From the NCBI RefSeq assembly GCF_009664975.1, contig NZ_WJXB01000011.1, positions 186,001-250,000 on the forward strand: a stretch of 64,000 nucleotides of DNA, read 5' to 3'. Every line of letters begins with the position of its first letter. Positions within the stretch are counted from its first letter, which is position 1. Shown piece by piece: positions 1-9,646 of the stretch. A model generated the notes under the pieces. It was given only the letters and a program-made list of their open reading frames with translations, searched no databases and was not told where the DNA came from. A program made the position numbers and the translations under genes. The stretch is from Paenibacillus monticola. GTDB taxonomy: Bacteria > Bacillota > Bacilli > Paenibacillales > Paenibacillaceae.

Positions 1-73
1 CTGACAATAAGATAACGAGCAGAACGGACATGAACGCAGCAAGGTGTTTTTTTCTGATTCGCTGGATATTCAA
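1..73 (-). CDS. N-terminal fragment of a secreted or membrane protein, cut by the window edge
   Basis: The minus strand has a good ribosome site (AGGGGAG at 82-88), 8 nt, then a TTG start codon at 71-73. The 24 visible codons encode a basic stretch (RIRKKH) followed by a hydrophobic run (AAFMSVLLVILLS), which is typical of a signal peptide or first membrane helix. The rest lies outside the window, so no function can be assigned. It would be read in the same direction as the glycan genes to its right. Confidence 0.55.
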   Translation of the reverse strand, partial: MNIQRIRKKHLAAFMSVLLVILLS

Positions 74-102
74 GAGCTTCACTCCCCTGTTAGTTACTGT
101 TA

Positions 103-312
103 TATAGAATGAACTTAAGATTTTCATATACGGTATCGCTCGTCACTACAGTGAATGTTTGGACTTCCGGCCGCTGTTGTCTCCAAATTTCTTGATTTAT
201 TCCGCTTTAGCGGATGAAATCCGGAGACAAAGGCGGTCGCTTACGCTCCTACAGTTCCAAAATTCCCCTTCGTTCCTTCTCCCCGTTTCTTAATTTCTTT
301 TGTTCATTCTAT
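103..312. repeat. inverted pair TAGAATGAAC / GTTCATTCTA
   Basis: A 10-base sequence near 105-114 reappears inverted near 303-312, bracketing the family A repeat copy. It could be the ends of a miniature element or chance. No target-site duplication could be identified. Confidence 0.25.
165..308 (+). repeat. diverged copy of intergenic repeat family A
   Basis: The stretch holding GCTGTT, ATTTCTTGATTT, a small hairpin (CCGCTTTAGCGG), GAAATC and AAAGGCG aligns block by block with the better-preserved copies at 11579-11756 and 16237-16412. It fills the gap between the edge gene and the GH-D enzyme. I see no coding sequence in it. Boundaries are approximate. Confidence 0.45.
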
Positions 313-2363
313 GTTTCCTTACGGATTAACTTAAAGATCTTAGACTCCGCAGGCTCAAGCTCTACTGTGAGCTCCCCGGCTGCTTCCCCACGTGTGCCCT
401 CCCACAGTTCCGTTAAGCTGTATGACACCTCTGCGTCCAGTCCTGCACGTTCCAAAGAAACGGATTTATGCGCGGGTGCGGAAGTGAAATTGAATACAGC
501 TAGATAGACGGCAGCCTCCGGCCCGGAATGAAGCACAAAAACATCGGAGGCCTGCTTGCCCAAGTTCCCTTCAACGGGTACAAAGCTTTTCCCCAGACGG
601 GCAAGGTCCATGACCTCCCGGTTTTGCAGCCATTCCTTGGCCCGTGCGGCCGCTTCTGCATGTCTGAAATCATCCCCCAGCAGCAGCACTGTGCCGGAAA
701 TCACAGAAGCGGTCAAGCGGCTTCTTCCTTCATGCCGGGTCGTCGGCTCCTGGTTGAAGCTTTTGTACAACACCGTATGGTCCGGATCGTTGAAGCGGTA
801 CAAGGTATCGTTCATCCACCATCCGTGCGTCAGCGAATTCAGCAAATATTCCGTATCCTCTATCTTGCCGAAGACATCGCAAGAGATACGGCGGCTGTGT
901 GCGAACGAATAGGGGAAAAGTGGAGCGATGGACAAATTGATAAAGAAGGGTCTGCCAATCTTTTCCGGTGACAGTCTGTCGGCCAAATAGGACAGGCCAT
1001 AATGATAGGCGCCAATTCCCGTAGTGAGATCTGGATGATGATGCTGACCTTCCAGCGACCCATGCGCCATAAAATCCAGCTTGATATATTCGAAGCCTTC
1101 CGCGATGCATTGATCCGTAAACCAATCGATCCTCTCCAGTGTTCCCGGATGGGTGGGGTCAATCGCAAGTCCGCCGGCAATGTCCGGGAGGATCTCTCCT
1201 TCACTATCCCTCAGCAGGATGTCGCCATATGTGTATTTTCCATTAGTCCCTTCAACGGCGCTGCCAAACTGGTCCGGGCTTCCCCAAAAAGCAAAAGGGG
1301 TCCAATAGGTTCCGGGCTTGTGCCCATTCTGCCGGACCCTGTTCAGGGCATCCTTCATTTCATCTGGTGTCAATTTGTTCCAGAAAGCGTCGAAATTGAT
1401 ATATAAGGTGTCCTCATTCTGAAATCCGGACGGTTGCACTTCATTCCTTAGAAAATCGCTGGTCGAGGTATACAGTTCATAATCCAGCGTGCTCATCGCA
1501 GCAGACCAGCTGTTCCAGCCGAGCGGGACGCCGCCTTCCCATTTTAGTGGAGCCTCCATCTTGGTGTTGGCCCAGCCGTAAGCTTCAAGACCCTCTCTGT
1601 AATCCTCATAGAAGCCCAGGAAAACAAGCGGTGATTCAATTCGTTTGCCCTTAATATAGCCGTGCGGCTGGGAATCGCGGGTCATCTCACTTGTCGCTCC
1701 CCCATATAACTCCAGCTCATCAATCTTCCCTTCATGCTCGCCTTTGACCCTTATTCCGGTCTTCCAAACGTCATGAGTGATCGAGCCGAGGATAATCCCT
1801 TGGCGGCTATGCGGCTGGAACAATGCCGTCACCTCGTAACTCTCCGTCTCCAGCGGCGGATTCTCCACGGTATACCGCACCCATTTGTCATTGTCAAAAG
1901 GTACACGAAGTACACTAAACCCATCCGGTCCGGAAGCCCCGCCTAATGACACTGATTGGGACTTAATAACGGCCATGCGGTTCGCCTTGATTTCCATATC
2001 ACTTACAATTACGCTTCTCATCAACAGAAACGGCAACAGCTCATACATATACAAATGCTGCTCCAGCTGCGGAAGACCGGACGACTCATGCAGAACAATC
2101 AGATGGATACCTGTTCCGAACCCGTCCTGAATAATAGCAGGCTGTTCCTGCAAATAATGACGCTCGTAGCTTCCGGTATGAACTTCACGGCCGTTCCAGC
2201 GATAAGCACTAAGTATGCCTCTCACCTCGGAAGAATTGCCGCTGATGCAGGCGGTTTCACCCTTTTCGAGATCAATTTCAAGCGCCACCAGGTCATTCTT
2301 CACGCGAATAAGGGTCCCCGATTCCACATTGACCTGTACGGCAGTTTCGCTGCCATTTATCAT
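309..2363 (-). CDS. alpha-galactosidase-like glycosidase (clan GH-D, GH27/GH36 type)
   Basis: 684 residues. The N-terminal half (about 1-270) is a beta-sandwich-like region. The TIM-barrel half has the clan GH-D signatures: LGWNSW near residue 281, YIKLDF with the likely nucleophile D430, and RRISCD with the likely acid/base D496. The C-terminal part resembles the usual beta domain. There is no signal peptide, so it is probably cytoplasmic and acts on imported oligosaccharides, releasing alpha-galactosyl or related residues. The start is supported by GGAGG 7 nt upstream. It is the last gene after a membrane AraC regulator and a binding lipoprotein, 99 nt downstream of the latter. Substrate is not proven; some GH-D members use other sugars. 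Confidence 0.8.
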   Translation of the reverse strand: MINGSETAVQVNVESGTLIRVKNDLVALEIDLEKGETACISGNSSEVRGILSAYRWNGREVHTGSYERHYLQEQPAIIQDGFGTGIHLIVLHESSGLPQLEQHLYMYELLPFLLMRSVIVSDMEIKANRMAVIKSQSVSLGGASGPDGFSVLRVPFDNDKWVRYTVENPPLETESYEVTALFQPHSRQGIILGSITHDVWKTGIRVKGEHEGKIDELELYGGATSEMTRDSQPHGYIKGKRIESPLVFLGFYEDYREGLEAYGWANTKMEAPLKWEGGVPLGWNSWSAAMSTLDYELYTSTSDFLRNEVQPSGFQNEDTLYINFDAFWNKLTPDEMKDALNRVRQNGHKPGTYWTPFAFWGSPDQFGSAVEGTNGKYTYGDILLRDSEGEILPDIAGGLAIDPTHPGTLERIDWFTDQCIAEGFEYIKLDFMAHGSLEGQHHHPDLTTGIGAYHYGLSYLADRLSPEKIGRPFFINLSIAPLFPYSFAHSRRISCDVFGKIEDTEYLLNSLTHGWWMNDTLYRFNDPDHTVLYKSFNQEPTTRHEGRSRLTASVISGTVLLLGDDFRHAEAAARAKEWLQNREVMDLARLGKSFVPVEGNLGKQASDVFVLHSGPEAAVYLAVFNFTSAPAHKSVSLERAGLDAEVSYSLTELWEGTRGEAAGELTVELEPAESKIFKLIRKET

Positions 2364-2380
2364 CCGTTTGCCTCCTCTTT

Positions 2381-2420
2381 ATTACATCTTGACGTCTGCT
2401 ATCATTATAAAAGATGTAAT
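2381..2420 (-). promoter_or_regulatory. 10-bp inverted repeat upstream of the GH-D gene
   Basis: ATTACATCTT (2381-2390) and AAGATGTAAT (2411-2420) are perfect inverted copies 20 bases apart, ending just before the ribosome site of the gene at 2363. The spacer contains TATAAT on the minus strand, so this may be an operator around an internal promoter or an mRNA hairpin limiting the downstream gene. A weak cre-like AAGCGCTT lies next to it (about 2421-2430). Confidence 0.4.
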
Positions 2421-2462
2421 AAAGCGCTTACTATACAACGATCTACCGATCTATACTGTGAT

Positions 2463-4052
2463 TTAACGTTTGTTGAAACGGTCGAGGGCTGCTTTCTGAA
2501 TCTCAAGCGCCCGATCAATCTTCAATGACTTGATCTGAGCTACATAATCGTCGAAGCTGTCCAGCGGCTCAATGCCAAAAATAATTTTCAACGTCATCTC
2601 ATCCACTAGCGTCGTGACATCCAGCATGATCGCGGAGAACTCGGTACTTTCCTTCTCTGTCTTGGAGATTTGTGGCAGGATATTGAGCTTGGCATCAGTA
2701 TTGGACCAGATCTTGACCGCTTCCTTCTGCTCCGGCAGGTAGTAGTATTGTTCAACATAACGGACATCCTGTACAAATGGGCCAAAATAGCTGGCACGGG
2801 TATACATCGCCAGCGATTGGGATGGTGCAAGCTTGTCCGGGTTATGCATAATCAGATCTGTATATTTAGGGTAGCCATTTTCCATCACATAGCTTACGCC
2901 TTCCATACCAAAGTTAAAGAGTAAATGCCCCTCAGGACTGTAGCCATAATCAAGCATCCGTACCGCTTCCTCGACATGTTTGCTCTTGCTGGAAATGGCG
3001 ACTCCCCCACTGCCCATGTACGCATGGACTCTTTGCCCGAATTTGGGTTTCTCTCCGGCATGCAATACCGGATAAGGGGCCGGAACGAACTTCGCCTGCG
3101 GCCACTTATCCTTAATCACAGGCTGCCACATGCCGATTCCTGCACCGGCGTTCCATATGCTGGCTCCGCTGCGGCCCGAGAGCATGTTGGAATCAAGTGT
3201 CTTCGTATCCACTGTAGCAATGTTTCGATCAATTAATCCTTCGGCGTACCACTTGCGGAATAAGGCCAGAAATGATTTGTAACCGGCTTCCATCGGTCCA
3301 TATTTAACCTCGCCTTGGTCTAGATAGAAATCCTTTTTGATTCCGTAGGCGCCTACAAAGGCTCCGCTCTCAATTCCGAATAACGGGTTTGGTACACCCA
3401 GGAAGCTCAGCGGTGCTTTGACGCCTTTCTGCACCTTGAACGCCTTCAAGGTGGTGTACCAATCCTCAATCGTGACCGGCACCTGAAGACCCAGCTCATC
3501 CAGCCAATCCTTGCGGATAATCGGCCCTTGATAGGTAAGCAGCATTTCATCTCCCTGGATGAACGGGAATACATAGTAGCTGCCGTCATCTGTCTTGATC
3601 TGTTTGTCAATCTCCGGGTGTTGACTCAAGTATTTCTTCAAATTCGGTGCGTACTTGTCAATCGCATCATTCAAACGCAGGATATATCCGTCACTCATTG
3701 CTTTCTCAGGGCCACCAGGGAAGCTGGCCCAATCGTATTCAAGCATATCGGGCAACTCACCGGAGGCCAACAGGACATTAATCGCATCCTTGGCCTGATT
3801 CGCTGGCGGCTGAATGAAATCAAGCTTCACACCTGTACGGCGCTGCCATTCCTGAAAGAAAGGAATATCTTGAAAGGTTGGCTTGATGCTGCCGGCATTG
3901 CCATTCAACTCTGCCCAATAAGTCAGTGTCTCCACATATTTACTCTGGGCAGGTTCTTGCTCTTTCGAGTGGCTCCAACCCGTACAGGAGGAGCATAGAA
4001 CCGCGAGGAGCAGCAACCCTAGTACGGATCGGGACGTTTCCTTTTTTCTCAT
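2463..4052 (-). CDS. extracellular sugar-binding lipoprotein (CUT1 ABC importer, LplA type)
   Basis: 529 residues, with a lipoprotein signal (basic MRKKETSR start, hydrophobic core, LCSSC with acylated C23). The mature protein has the family 1 solute-binding layout and is clearly paralogous to the protein at 9647-11281: shared blocks include PFFQEWQ, FPGGPEKA, APNLKK and IRKDWLDELGL. No permease genes follow it. It lies 28 nt downstream of the membrane AraC gene and upstream of the GH-D glycosidase, so it may be a second receptor for the permeases at 7733-9581. The start has GGAAGGGA at proper spacing. Confidence 0.9.
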   Translation of the reverse strand: MRKKETSRSVLGLLLLAVLCSSCTGWSHSKEQEPAQSKYVETLTYWAELNGNAGSIKPTFQDIPFFQEWQRRTGVKLDFIQPPANQAKDAINVLLASGELPDMLEYDWASFPGGPEKAMSDGYILRLNDAIDKYAPNLKKYLSQHPEIDKQIKTDDGSYYVFPFIQGDEMLLTYQGPIIRKDWLDELGLQVPVTIEDWYTTLKAFKVQKGVKAPLSFLGVPNPLFGIESGAFVGAYGIKKDFYLDQGEVKYGPMEAGYKSFLALFRKWYAEGLIDRNIATVDTKTLDSNMLSGRSGASIWNAGAGIGMWQPVIKDKWPQAKFVPAPYPVLHAGEKPKFGQRVHAYMGSGGVAISSKSKHVEEAVRMLDYGYSPEGHLLFNFGMEGVSYVMENGYPKYTDLIMHNPDKLAPSQSLAMYTRASYFGPFVQDVRYVEQYYYLPEQKEAVKIWSNTDAKLNILPQISKTEKESTEFSAIMLDVTTLVDEMTLKIIFGIEPLDSFDDYVAQIKSLKIDRALEIQKAALDRFNKR

Positions 4053-4079
4053 CTACAGATTCCCTTCCTCAATAATCCA

Positions 4080-6443
4080 TCAATTCATTTCCTTGAATTT
4101 CCCCGGAGTAATCCCCTCATATTTCTTAAATACACGGATGAAGGTTGCGGCCTCATTGTAGCCTACGAGCTTGGCAATATCGGAAATGGAGTCCTGCTTG
4201 GAGCCCATCATTCGCTTGGCCTGCTCGATACGGTATTTATTGATATAATCCAGCACCCCTTCACCTGTCTGATTCTTAAACAGCTTCGATAAATAACTGC
4301 CCTTCAGGTCGAAATGCTCACCGATCAGATTGACGCTCAGATTGGAATTGCTGTACTGTTCTTCGATATGTGTGGTTACTTTTGTCACTAAATCACGCAG
4401 TGATTCGGCTCGTTCATGGGATACATTACTCTCCAGCTTGATGGCGGCGAAGGCGCACACTTTGTTGAGCAGCGTCTGCAGCTCATGCTTCATCTCCAGA
4501 AGGGTGTCGCAGGCAATGATTGTATCCATCCATAAGGGATTATCTCCCAAAATGCTGCTGTCGCCGTCTCCCAGTTCGTTAATAGCCTTCACCATGGTGC
4601 CAACCAGGTTAAAAACAAGGCATCTGGCCAGGGTAAGCGATATAATCGGCTGATTAAAGTTTCGGTCTGTCACATCATTAATGAATTTGGAAGCCTGCTC
4701 AATGTCTCCTACCTTAATTAAATTAATGATCTGCTGCTCTACCTGCAGTGGATAATAGTACCCAAATTGCTGGTTATCTGTTGTATCTCTGCGAATCTCA
4801 TCATAGGTAATAATCTCCCGTTTACCCAACACCATCTTATAAGCCATGGCATCCACGGCCTCACGGTAAGCCTCGGCGATCCCTGTCAGCGAAGAATGTA
4901 TCCCGCCGATGGATAGGGTCAGGTCCATTTGGTAGCTGCCCAGAAAACGCTGCGCTTCGCTGGCTATCGCCTCCAAATCTGCTTTTAGATCAGAGGATTC
5001 CGACTCTCCTCCATTGACCAGACACACCATCATATCGTCCACTTCGGCTGCATAACCGACATGATGATAATGGTCAGCCAGCTCTTCCACCACATTACTG
5101 ATAATAAATTGAATCAGCTTGTGCTTCTCATTGATGTCGATGCCTGGTAAATTGGCGGACAGACTCTCCCCGTTCTCCACAACGAATAAGATGACAGCGA
5201 AGTCATCGGACAACAGCTTCATATCGAAAGATTTGAACGCTTCTTCATAGGGGATGAGCGTGTCCATTTTCCCCTTCAACAGCCGATTGAGCATATTGGA
5301 ACGCAGCACATTCTGATGGATTTGGAATTGCAGGGCGATCTTGTCCTTCTCGCTTTTGGTGTTCGATATTGATCTTTGAATAAAGCTCAATTCGTTCCAA
5401 TCCGTCCGCTCTTCATGGGAATTCTTATCCGTCAGCAGCTGGACGAGCTGTTGAATCGGCGAATAATTACGGCGCATAAAAAACCAGGTTAATACAGCTG
5501 CCCCCAGCAGGCTGATAAATAGGCTGATATACGTGAATCTCCGGACATACTCCGCTTTCTCCCAGTAGATGCTGCTTGGAATCACCAATACATACTTTAA
5601 TTTCGATACGGCAGATTGAATATAAAAAAGCTCCGAATCTCCATCTCTAATTGGCATATTCATCACATCGCTGCCGCCATCATCCGGCAAATGCTTCAGC
5701 AGATTATCCTGATTAATCGACACCGGTAAATTGGACAGCAGCACCTCGTTCTCTTCATTGAGTATGAGTACCTGTCCACCACTAAAGCCGGAAATGCTCT
5801 CAATAGCCTTCTGGAATCTGCCAATATCAGCGATGACCACCACGGTCCCCGTTTCTTTCCCGTTCAGATCCTTGGGCAGATGGATCAGATAGGCAATTCC
5901 AGTCTGCGGCTTAGCCGAATCCAGGTGAGGAAGCAGCAGGAAACGGTTATTAGCCGAATGATGAATCGTATCCATCCACTGCTCATAGCTCATAACACCT
6001 GTATTATGAATCGTATTGAAAGCGGTTTCTAAATCACGCACATTACCTGGACGAATTACAGCCGCCTCCTGATCCCAAGTGACATAGAACTCGTCAATAG
6101 ATGCATAAGAGGTCTGGTACATCCGCAATTCCTTTACTAATTGATAAGCGGTGAACTGGGCATCGCCCGCTGATTTGCTGGAATACATTAAATCCTGAAG
6201 CTTGGTATTCCAGGTTATCTCCATATTCAGCCGCTTCATCAAGTCAATCTGCGTATCTATGGTATAGCGGACCTGTCTCAGCATCGTGTCGTTGGCGCGA
6301 TGAATCTCGCTCTTCAGCGCTTGGCTTGATTGGTTGTATACAAGTAAACTAACGATCATGGGAACAAATAATACGGCACTGTAAGATACAAGCCAAGTGA
6401 CAATAATGCTTTTTCGTTTCTCCCACAAATAATTGAAATTCAA
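4080..6443 (-). CDS. membrane-anchored AraC-family regulator with extracellular sensor (YesN-like)
   Basis: 787 residues from the TTG at 6441-6443, which has GAGGGG 6 nt upstream; the longer frame to 6524 lacks such a site. Layout: TM helix near residues 15-38, extracellular sensor of about 250 residues, second TM (FTYISLFISLLGAAVLTW), linker and cytoplasmic region, then a two-helix-turn-helix AraC domain in the last 100 residues (ending ITPGKFKEMN). Such proteins normally sense an extracellular glycan or a loaded binding protein and activate the nearby importer and enzyme genes. It leads the unit regulator - binding protein - glycosidase and lies between two parts of the galactoside/uronide locus. 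Confidence 0.88.
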   Translation of the reverse strand: MNFNYLWEKRKSIIVTWLVSYSAVLFVPMIVSLLVYNQSSQALKSEIHRANDTMLRQVRYTIDTQIDLMKRLNMEITWNTKLQDLMYSSKSAGDAQFTAYQLVKELRMYQTSYASIDEFYVTWDQEAAVIRPGNVRDLETAFNTIHNTGVMSYEQWMDTIHHSANNRFLLLPHLDSAKPQTGIAYLIHLPKDLNGKETGTVVVIADIGRFQKAIESISGFSGGQVLILNEENEVLLSNLPVSINQDNLLKHLPDDGGSDVMNMPIRDGDSELFYIQSAVSKLKYVLVIPSSIYWEKAEYVRRFTYISLFISLLGAAVLTWFFMRRNYSPIQQLVQLLTDKNSHEERTDWNELSFIQRSISNTKSEKDKIALQFQIHQNVLRSNMLNRLLKGKMDTLIPYEEAFKSFDMKLLSDDFAVILFVVENGESLSANLPGIDINEKHKLIQFIISNVVEELADHYHHVGYAAEVDDMMVCLVNGGESESSDLKADLEAIASEAQRFLGSYQMDLTLSIGGIHSSLTGIAEAYREAVDAMAYKMVLGKREIITYDEIRRDTTDNQQFGYYYPLQVEQQIINLIKVGDIEQASKFINDVTDRNFNQPIISLTLARCLVFNLVGTMVKAINELGDGDSSILGDNPLWMDTIIACDTLLEMKHELQTLLNKVCAFAAIKLESNVSHERAESLRDLVTKVTTHIEEQYSNSNLSVNLIGEHFDLKGSYLSKLFKNQTGEGVLDYINKYRIEQAKRMMGSKQDSISDIAKLVGYNEAATFIRVFKKYEGITPGKFKEMN

Positions 6444-6542
6444 TACGGACCCCTCATATCTGATTATGTTTTCAATGCAGCGTATCCTTATTATAACGAT
6501 CAATTTAGAGGAGGGAATGCTCAAAAAGTTAAAATCGATTGA

Positions 6543-6586
6543 TAAAAAGACAAAATAACCCGAATGTAGACTACCATTCAGGTTAT
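6543..6586 (-). terminator. intrinsic terminator after the GH88 gene
   Basis: Minus-strand stem ATAACCTGAATG / CATTCGGGTTAT, followed by TTTTGTCTTTT. It ends the importer-GH88 operon and separates it from the AraC gene. Confidence 0.75.
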
Positions 6587-6603
6587 TTCTATAACTAAAA
6601 GAA

Positions 6604-7728
6604 CTAAAAGATCCGATGCTTCCAGCCAGCCAGCTTCGCTACCGCTTCCACAAAGAAATAATCACCGTAGATTAAAGATACATCTACGTTGTCCTTGGCC
6701 GGTTTATGTCCTGTACCCTGAAGAAGAATAGCCTCATGCCCCTCATCCTCCCAGGTTCCGTAATGTTCATATAGAGATTGCACAATACGCTCGGCCGCTT
6801 GACGGTACACTCGTCCTTCGATAACTGGAAGGCTCTCAGCAAGCTCCAATAATCCCGATGCGGCGCAAGCGCCTGCCGACGTATCCCGCGGCTCGCCAGC
6901 CAGACTTGCATCCGCACGGAAATCCCAGTGGGGAACATAATCCTCCGGCAAATTAGCCATAAAGAAATGGGCAACACGCTGGGCGGCACGCAGGTAAGTT
7001 CTATCACCCGTATGGCGATAGGTATTCGCCATGCCATATAAGGCCCAAGCCGTGCCCCTGCTCCAGCCCGATTCCGGCGATTGGCCTTGGCCGCCGAGCA
7101 CCTCCAGGCATTCGCCGGACCCCGGATCAAAACATACGATATGATTGACCGAGCCATCCTCACGAATGAAATGCTTCAGTACGGTATCAGCATGCGCCTG
7201 GGCCACCTGGGCATATCGGGGATCGCCGGATTGCCGCGACGCCCAGAACAGCAAGGATAGATTCATGGACGTATCGATAATGGACCAGCCGTGCTTATCG
7301 CCGTTCCAGGCTCGAATGAACTGGCCGTTAAGGTTAAAGCGGCCCGCCAGGAAATTCGCAGCGAACAAGCCGCGCCGAACAGCGTCCTGATCCTGTGTCA
7401 GTTCATATTTTATAACCGCCGTAGGCAGGAATTGAAAGCCCACGTCATGATCGAAGGCATTCGGCGCAAGCATCTGCCGCTCCAGCCGTTCATCCCAGTT
7501 CCAGGCCGCCTCCTTAAATTGTACTTTGCCTGTCATGTCATACATCACCCACAGGATACCCGGCCAGAAGCCAGATGTCCACCAATCAATCCGCTGGTCA
7601 TCATATTTGCCGTCGGCCTTGGCAACATGAGGAGATTTATCACCGATCAAGGCGGTCATCACTTCCACTTTACGTTCAATCTGCTCCCAGAGCAGAGAGA
7701 CATTCAATTTATTTTCCCAAGCTTCCAT
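6604..7728 (-). CDS. unsaturated glucuronyl/galacturonyl hydrolase, GH88
   Basis: 374 residues, normal for GH88. These enzymes hydrate the 4,5-unsaturated uronic acid at the end of lyase-generated oligosaccharides, causing spontaneous release. Expected residues are visible: D95 in DHDVGF and D152 in IDTSMN (the pair equivalent to D88/D149 of the Bacillus enzyme), and WSRGTAW. No signal peptide, so cytoplasmic. It starts only 4 nt after the permease stop with AAAGGGTG upstream, so it is cotranscribed with the importer. This suggests that the importer carries lyase products such as pectin or glycosaminoglycan-like fragments, though no lyase is in the window. Confidence 0.92.
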   Translation of the reverse strand: MEAWENKLNVSLLWEQIERKVEVMTALIGDKSPHVAKADGKYDDQRIDWWTSGFWPGILWVMYDMTGKVQFKEAAWNWDERLERQMLAPNAFDHDVGFQFLPTAVIKYELTQDQDAVRRGLFAANFLAGRFNLNGQFIRAWNGDKHGWSIIDTSMNLSLLFWASRQSGDPRYAQVAQAHADTVLKHFIREDGSVNHIVCFDPGSGECLEVLGGQGQSPESGWSRGTAWALYGMANTYRHTGDRTYLRAAQRVAHFFMANLPEDYVPHWDFRADASLAGEPRDTSAGACAASGLLELAESLPVIEGRVYRQAAERIVQSLYEHYGTWEDEGHEAILLQGTGHKPAKDNVDVSLIYGDYFFVEAVAKLAGWKHRIF

Positions 7729-7732
7729 AGCT

Positions 7733-8623
7733 TCACCCTTTCAAGGAACCCACCATAACACCTTTGACAAAGAAACGCTGAACGAAAGGGTAGACACATA
7801 AGATAGGTACAGTAGCAACCATTATCGTCGCGTATTTAATCGTCTCACCGATCTGCTGGCGGTCGCCTGCGCTGGCCCCTGCCGACATACTGTCCGTCGA
7901 ATTGGCAATCAGGATTTCCCGGAGCACCAGCTGTAGCGGATAAAGCTCCCTGCTCTTGATAAATACCGATGCATAGAACCAGCCATTCCATTTATCCACA
8001 GCATAATAAAGAATCATCACGGCAATCACCGGCATGGAGAGCGGAATGATAATGCGGAACAATATCGTAAAATGATTCGCCCCGTCGATCTTCGCCGACT
8101 CCTCCAGACTTTCCGGCACCCCCTTGAAAGCCGTACGCATGATGATCAGATTGAAGGTGCTGATTGAAAAAGGAATGATCGTTGACCACAATGAGTCCAG
8201 CAGCCCAACTCCTTTGACAACCAGATACAACGGAATAAGTCCTCCATTAAAAAACATCGTGAAGATAATAAGCACCATAAAGACATCATTCCACAACACA
8301 TTCCTGCGGGATAATACATAAGCCCCGAGTGCCGTCATTACCAGATTGACCGCCAAGCCGGCCACGACGATAAACATTGTATTACGGTAACCGGTCAAAA
8401 TACCGGAGTTAGCCAGGACACTCTTGTAAGCTTCAAAGCTGAAGCCCATGGGCTTCCACAATACTCCTTTGTGAACAACCAACTGTCCGGCGTCGCTGAA
8501 GGATGCAAAGAGCACATACAATAACGGGTACAGCGTAACGACGATAAGAAAGATCAGAAAGACGTAGATGCCGCCATCGAAAATCTTATCGAAGATACTG
8601 CTTTGTTTCTTCATTTGTTTCAC
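7733..8623 (-). CDS. CUT1 ABC permease (YtcP/LplC type)
   Basis: 296 residues, six predicted membrane helices and the cytoplasmic EAA loop (ESAKIDGANHF, then IIPLSMPVIAV) that docks the ATPase. It ends with the MVGSLKG tail usual in this subfamily. It starts one base after the stop of the companion permease, with GAGGTG upstream. No ATPase gene is nearby; a shared MsmX-type ATPase elsewhere is expected. Confidence 0.93.
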   Translation of the reverse strand: MKQMKKQSSIFDKIFDGGIYVFLIFLIVVTLYPLLYVLFASFSDAGQLVVHKGVLWKPMGFSFEAYKSVLANSGILTGYRNTMFIVVAGLAVNLVMTALGAYVLSRRNVLWNDVFMVLIIFTMFFNGGLIPLYLVVKGVGLLDSLWSTIIPFSISTFNLIIMRTAFKGVPESLEESAKIDGANHFTILFRIIIPLSMPVIAVMILYYAVDKWNGWFYASVFIKSRELYPLQLVLREILIANSTDSMSAGASAGDRQQIGETIKYATIMVATVPILCVYPFVQRFFVKGVMVGSLKG

Positions 8624-8624
8624 C

Positions 8625-9581
8625 TCACCACAAGCTATTTTTGTTCACTCTGCGGCTTACATAATTAGCGGTAACCAGCAGCACCAGATTGATTACGGAG
8701 TTAAACAAACCCACAGCAGAACTATAACTCCAGCCGAATTCAAGCAGCCCTTTGCGATAGACGAAGGACGAAATCACATCTGCAGTCTCGTACGTAATCG
8801 GGTTGTACAGCAGAATAATCTTCTCGAAGCCGACATTCAGGAGGTTCCCCATCCGCAGAATAAGCATAATCGACATTGTTGGTAGAATACCCGGCAGCGT
8901 AATATAGAACATTTGCTTGATCCGGCTGGCCCCATCCATGCGCGCAGCCTCATATTGCTCCACATCAATGCTCATTAAAGCGGCAATATAAATGATCGAC
9001 TCCCAGCCAATCCTTTGCCAGATTTCAGACAATATATAAATGGGGCGGAATAATTCCGGCTTCTGCAACATCGCTTGGCCATCATAACCAAAGAATGTAA
9101 AGATTCCGTTGATCACCCCGTCCGCATTCGTAAAGTCGGTAATGATCCCGCAAATGACTACCAGCGATATAAAATAGGGCATATACGTAATCGTCTGCGC
9201 CACACGCTTGAACGATTTGCTGCGGATCTCATTGATCAGCAGCGCCAATATAATCGGTGCGGGGAACTCAAAGATCAGTGAATAAAGGCTGATCACCAGG
9301 GTATTTTTGAGAATTCGCCAAAAGTAATAACTGTTGAAAAAGTCATGAAAATGCTTTAAGCCGACCCAGTCGCTCCCCAATATCCCTTTCATCGGTGAAT
9401 ATTCTTTAAAGGCAATTAGTGCCCCGTACATCGGCGCATAGTGGAAAATAAGATAATACGCCATAACAGGAACCATCATTAGATACAGGTATTTATTGAT
9501 CTTGAAATCACGGATAAAGCGGTTGGTGGGTTTGTTAGATCGCAAAGCTTTCTTTCCCGTTACGGTTTGCGTATGTGCCAT
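8625..9581 (-). CDS. CUT1 ABC permease (YteP/LplB type)
   Basis: 318 residues. Conserved FNYAP-like start (here FHYAPMYGALIAFK), EAA loop YEAARMDGASRIKQ followed by TLPGI, and the NSLW C-terminus common to the subfamily. It forms the heterodimeric channel with the product of 7733-8623 and is fed by the lipoprotein at 9647-11281. This intact protein is a useful reference for the shortened homologue at 62268-63089. Confidence 0.93.
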   Translation of the reverse strand: MAHTQTVTGKKALRSNKPTNRFIRDFKINKYLYLMMVPVMAYYLIFHYAPMYGALIAFKEYSPMKGILGSDWVGLKHFHDFFNSYYFWRILKNTLVISLYSLIFEFPAPIILALLINEIRSKSFKRVAQTITYMPYFISLVVICGIITDFTNADGVINGIFTFFGYDGQAMLQKPELFRPIYILSEIWQRIGWESIIYIAALMSIDVEQYEAARMDGASRIKQMFYITLPGILPTMSIMLILRMGNLLNVGFEKIILLYNPITYETADVISSFVYRKGLLEFGWSYSSAVGLFNSVINLVLLVTANYVSRRVNKNSLW

Positions 9582-9607
9582 ATGGCTGTTTCACCTCAAT
9601 CCAATTA

Positions 9608-9631
9608 GAGAGAGGGCCTGAACCCTCTCCT
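9608..9631 (-). terminator. hairpin between binding-protein and permease genes
   Basis: GAGAGGG (9610-9616) pairs with CCCTCTC (9623-9629) in the 65-nt gap. On the minus strand it lacks a clean T-run. It probably stabilises the binding-protein mRNA or partially attenuates transcription, giving more lipoprotein than permease, as in other CUT1 operons. Confidence 0.45.
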
Positions 9632-9646
9632 TCTGGCCTTTTTTTC

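Noticed and set aside
1956..2528. 190-codon plus-strand open frame spanning the GH-D gene start and the spacer
   Set aside because: No start signals, and it crosses the gene start and the end of the binding-protein gene.
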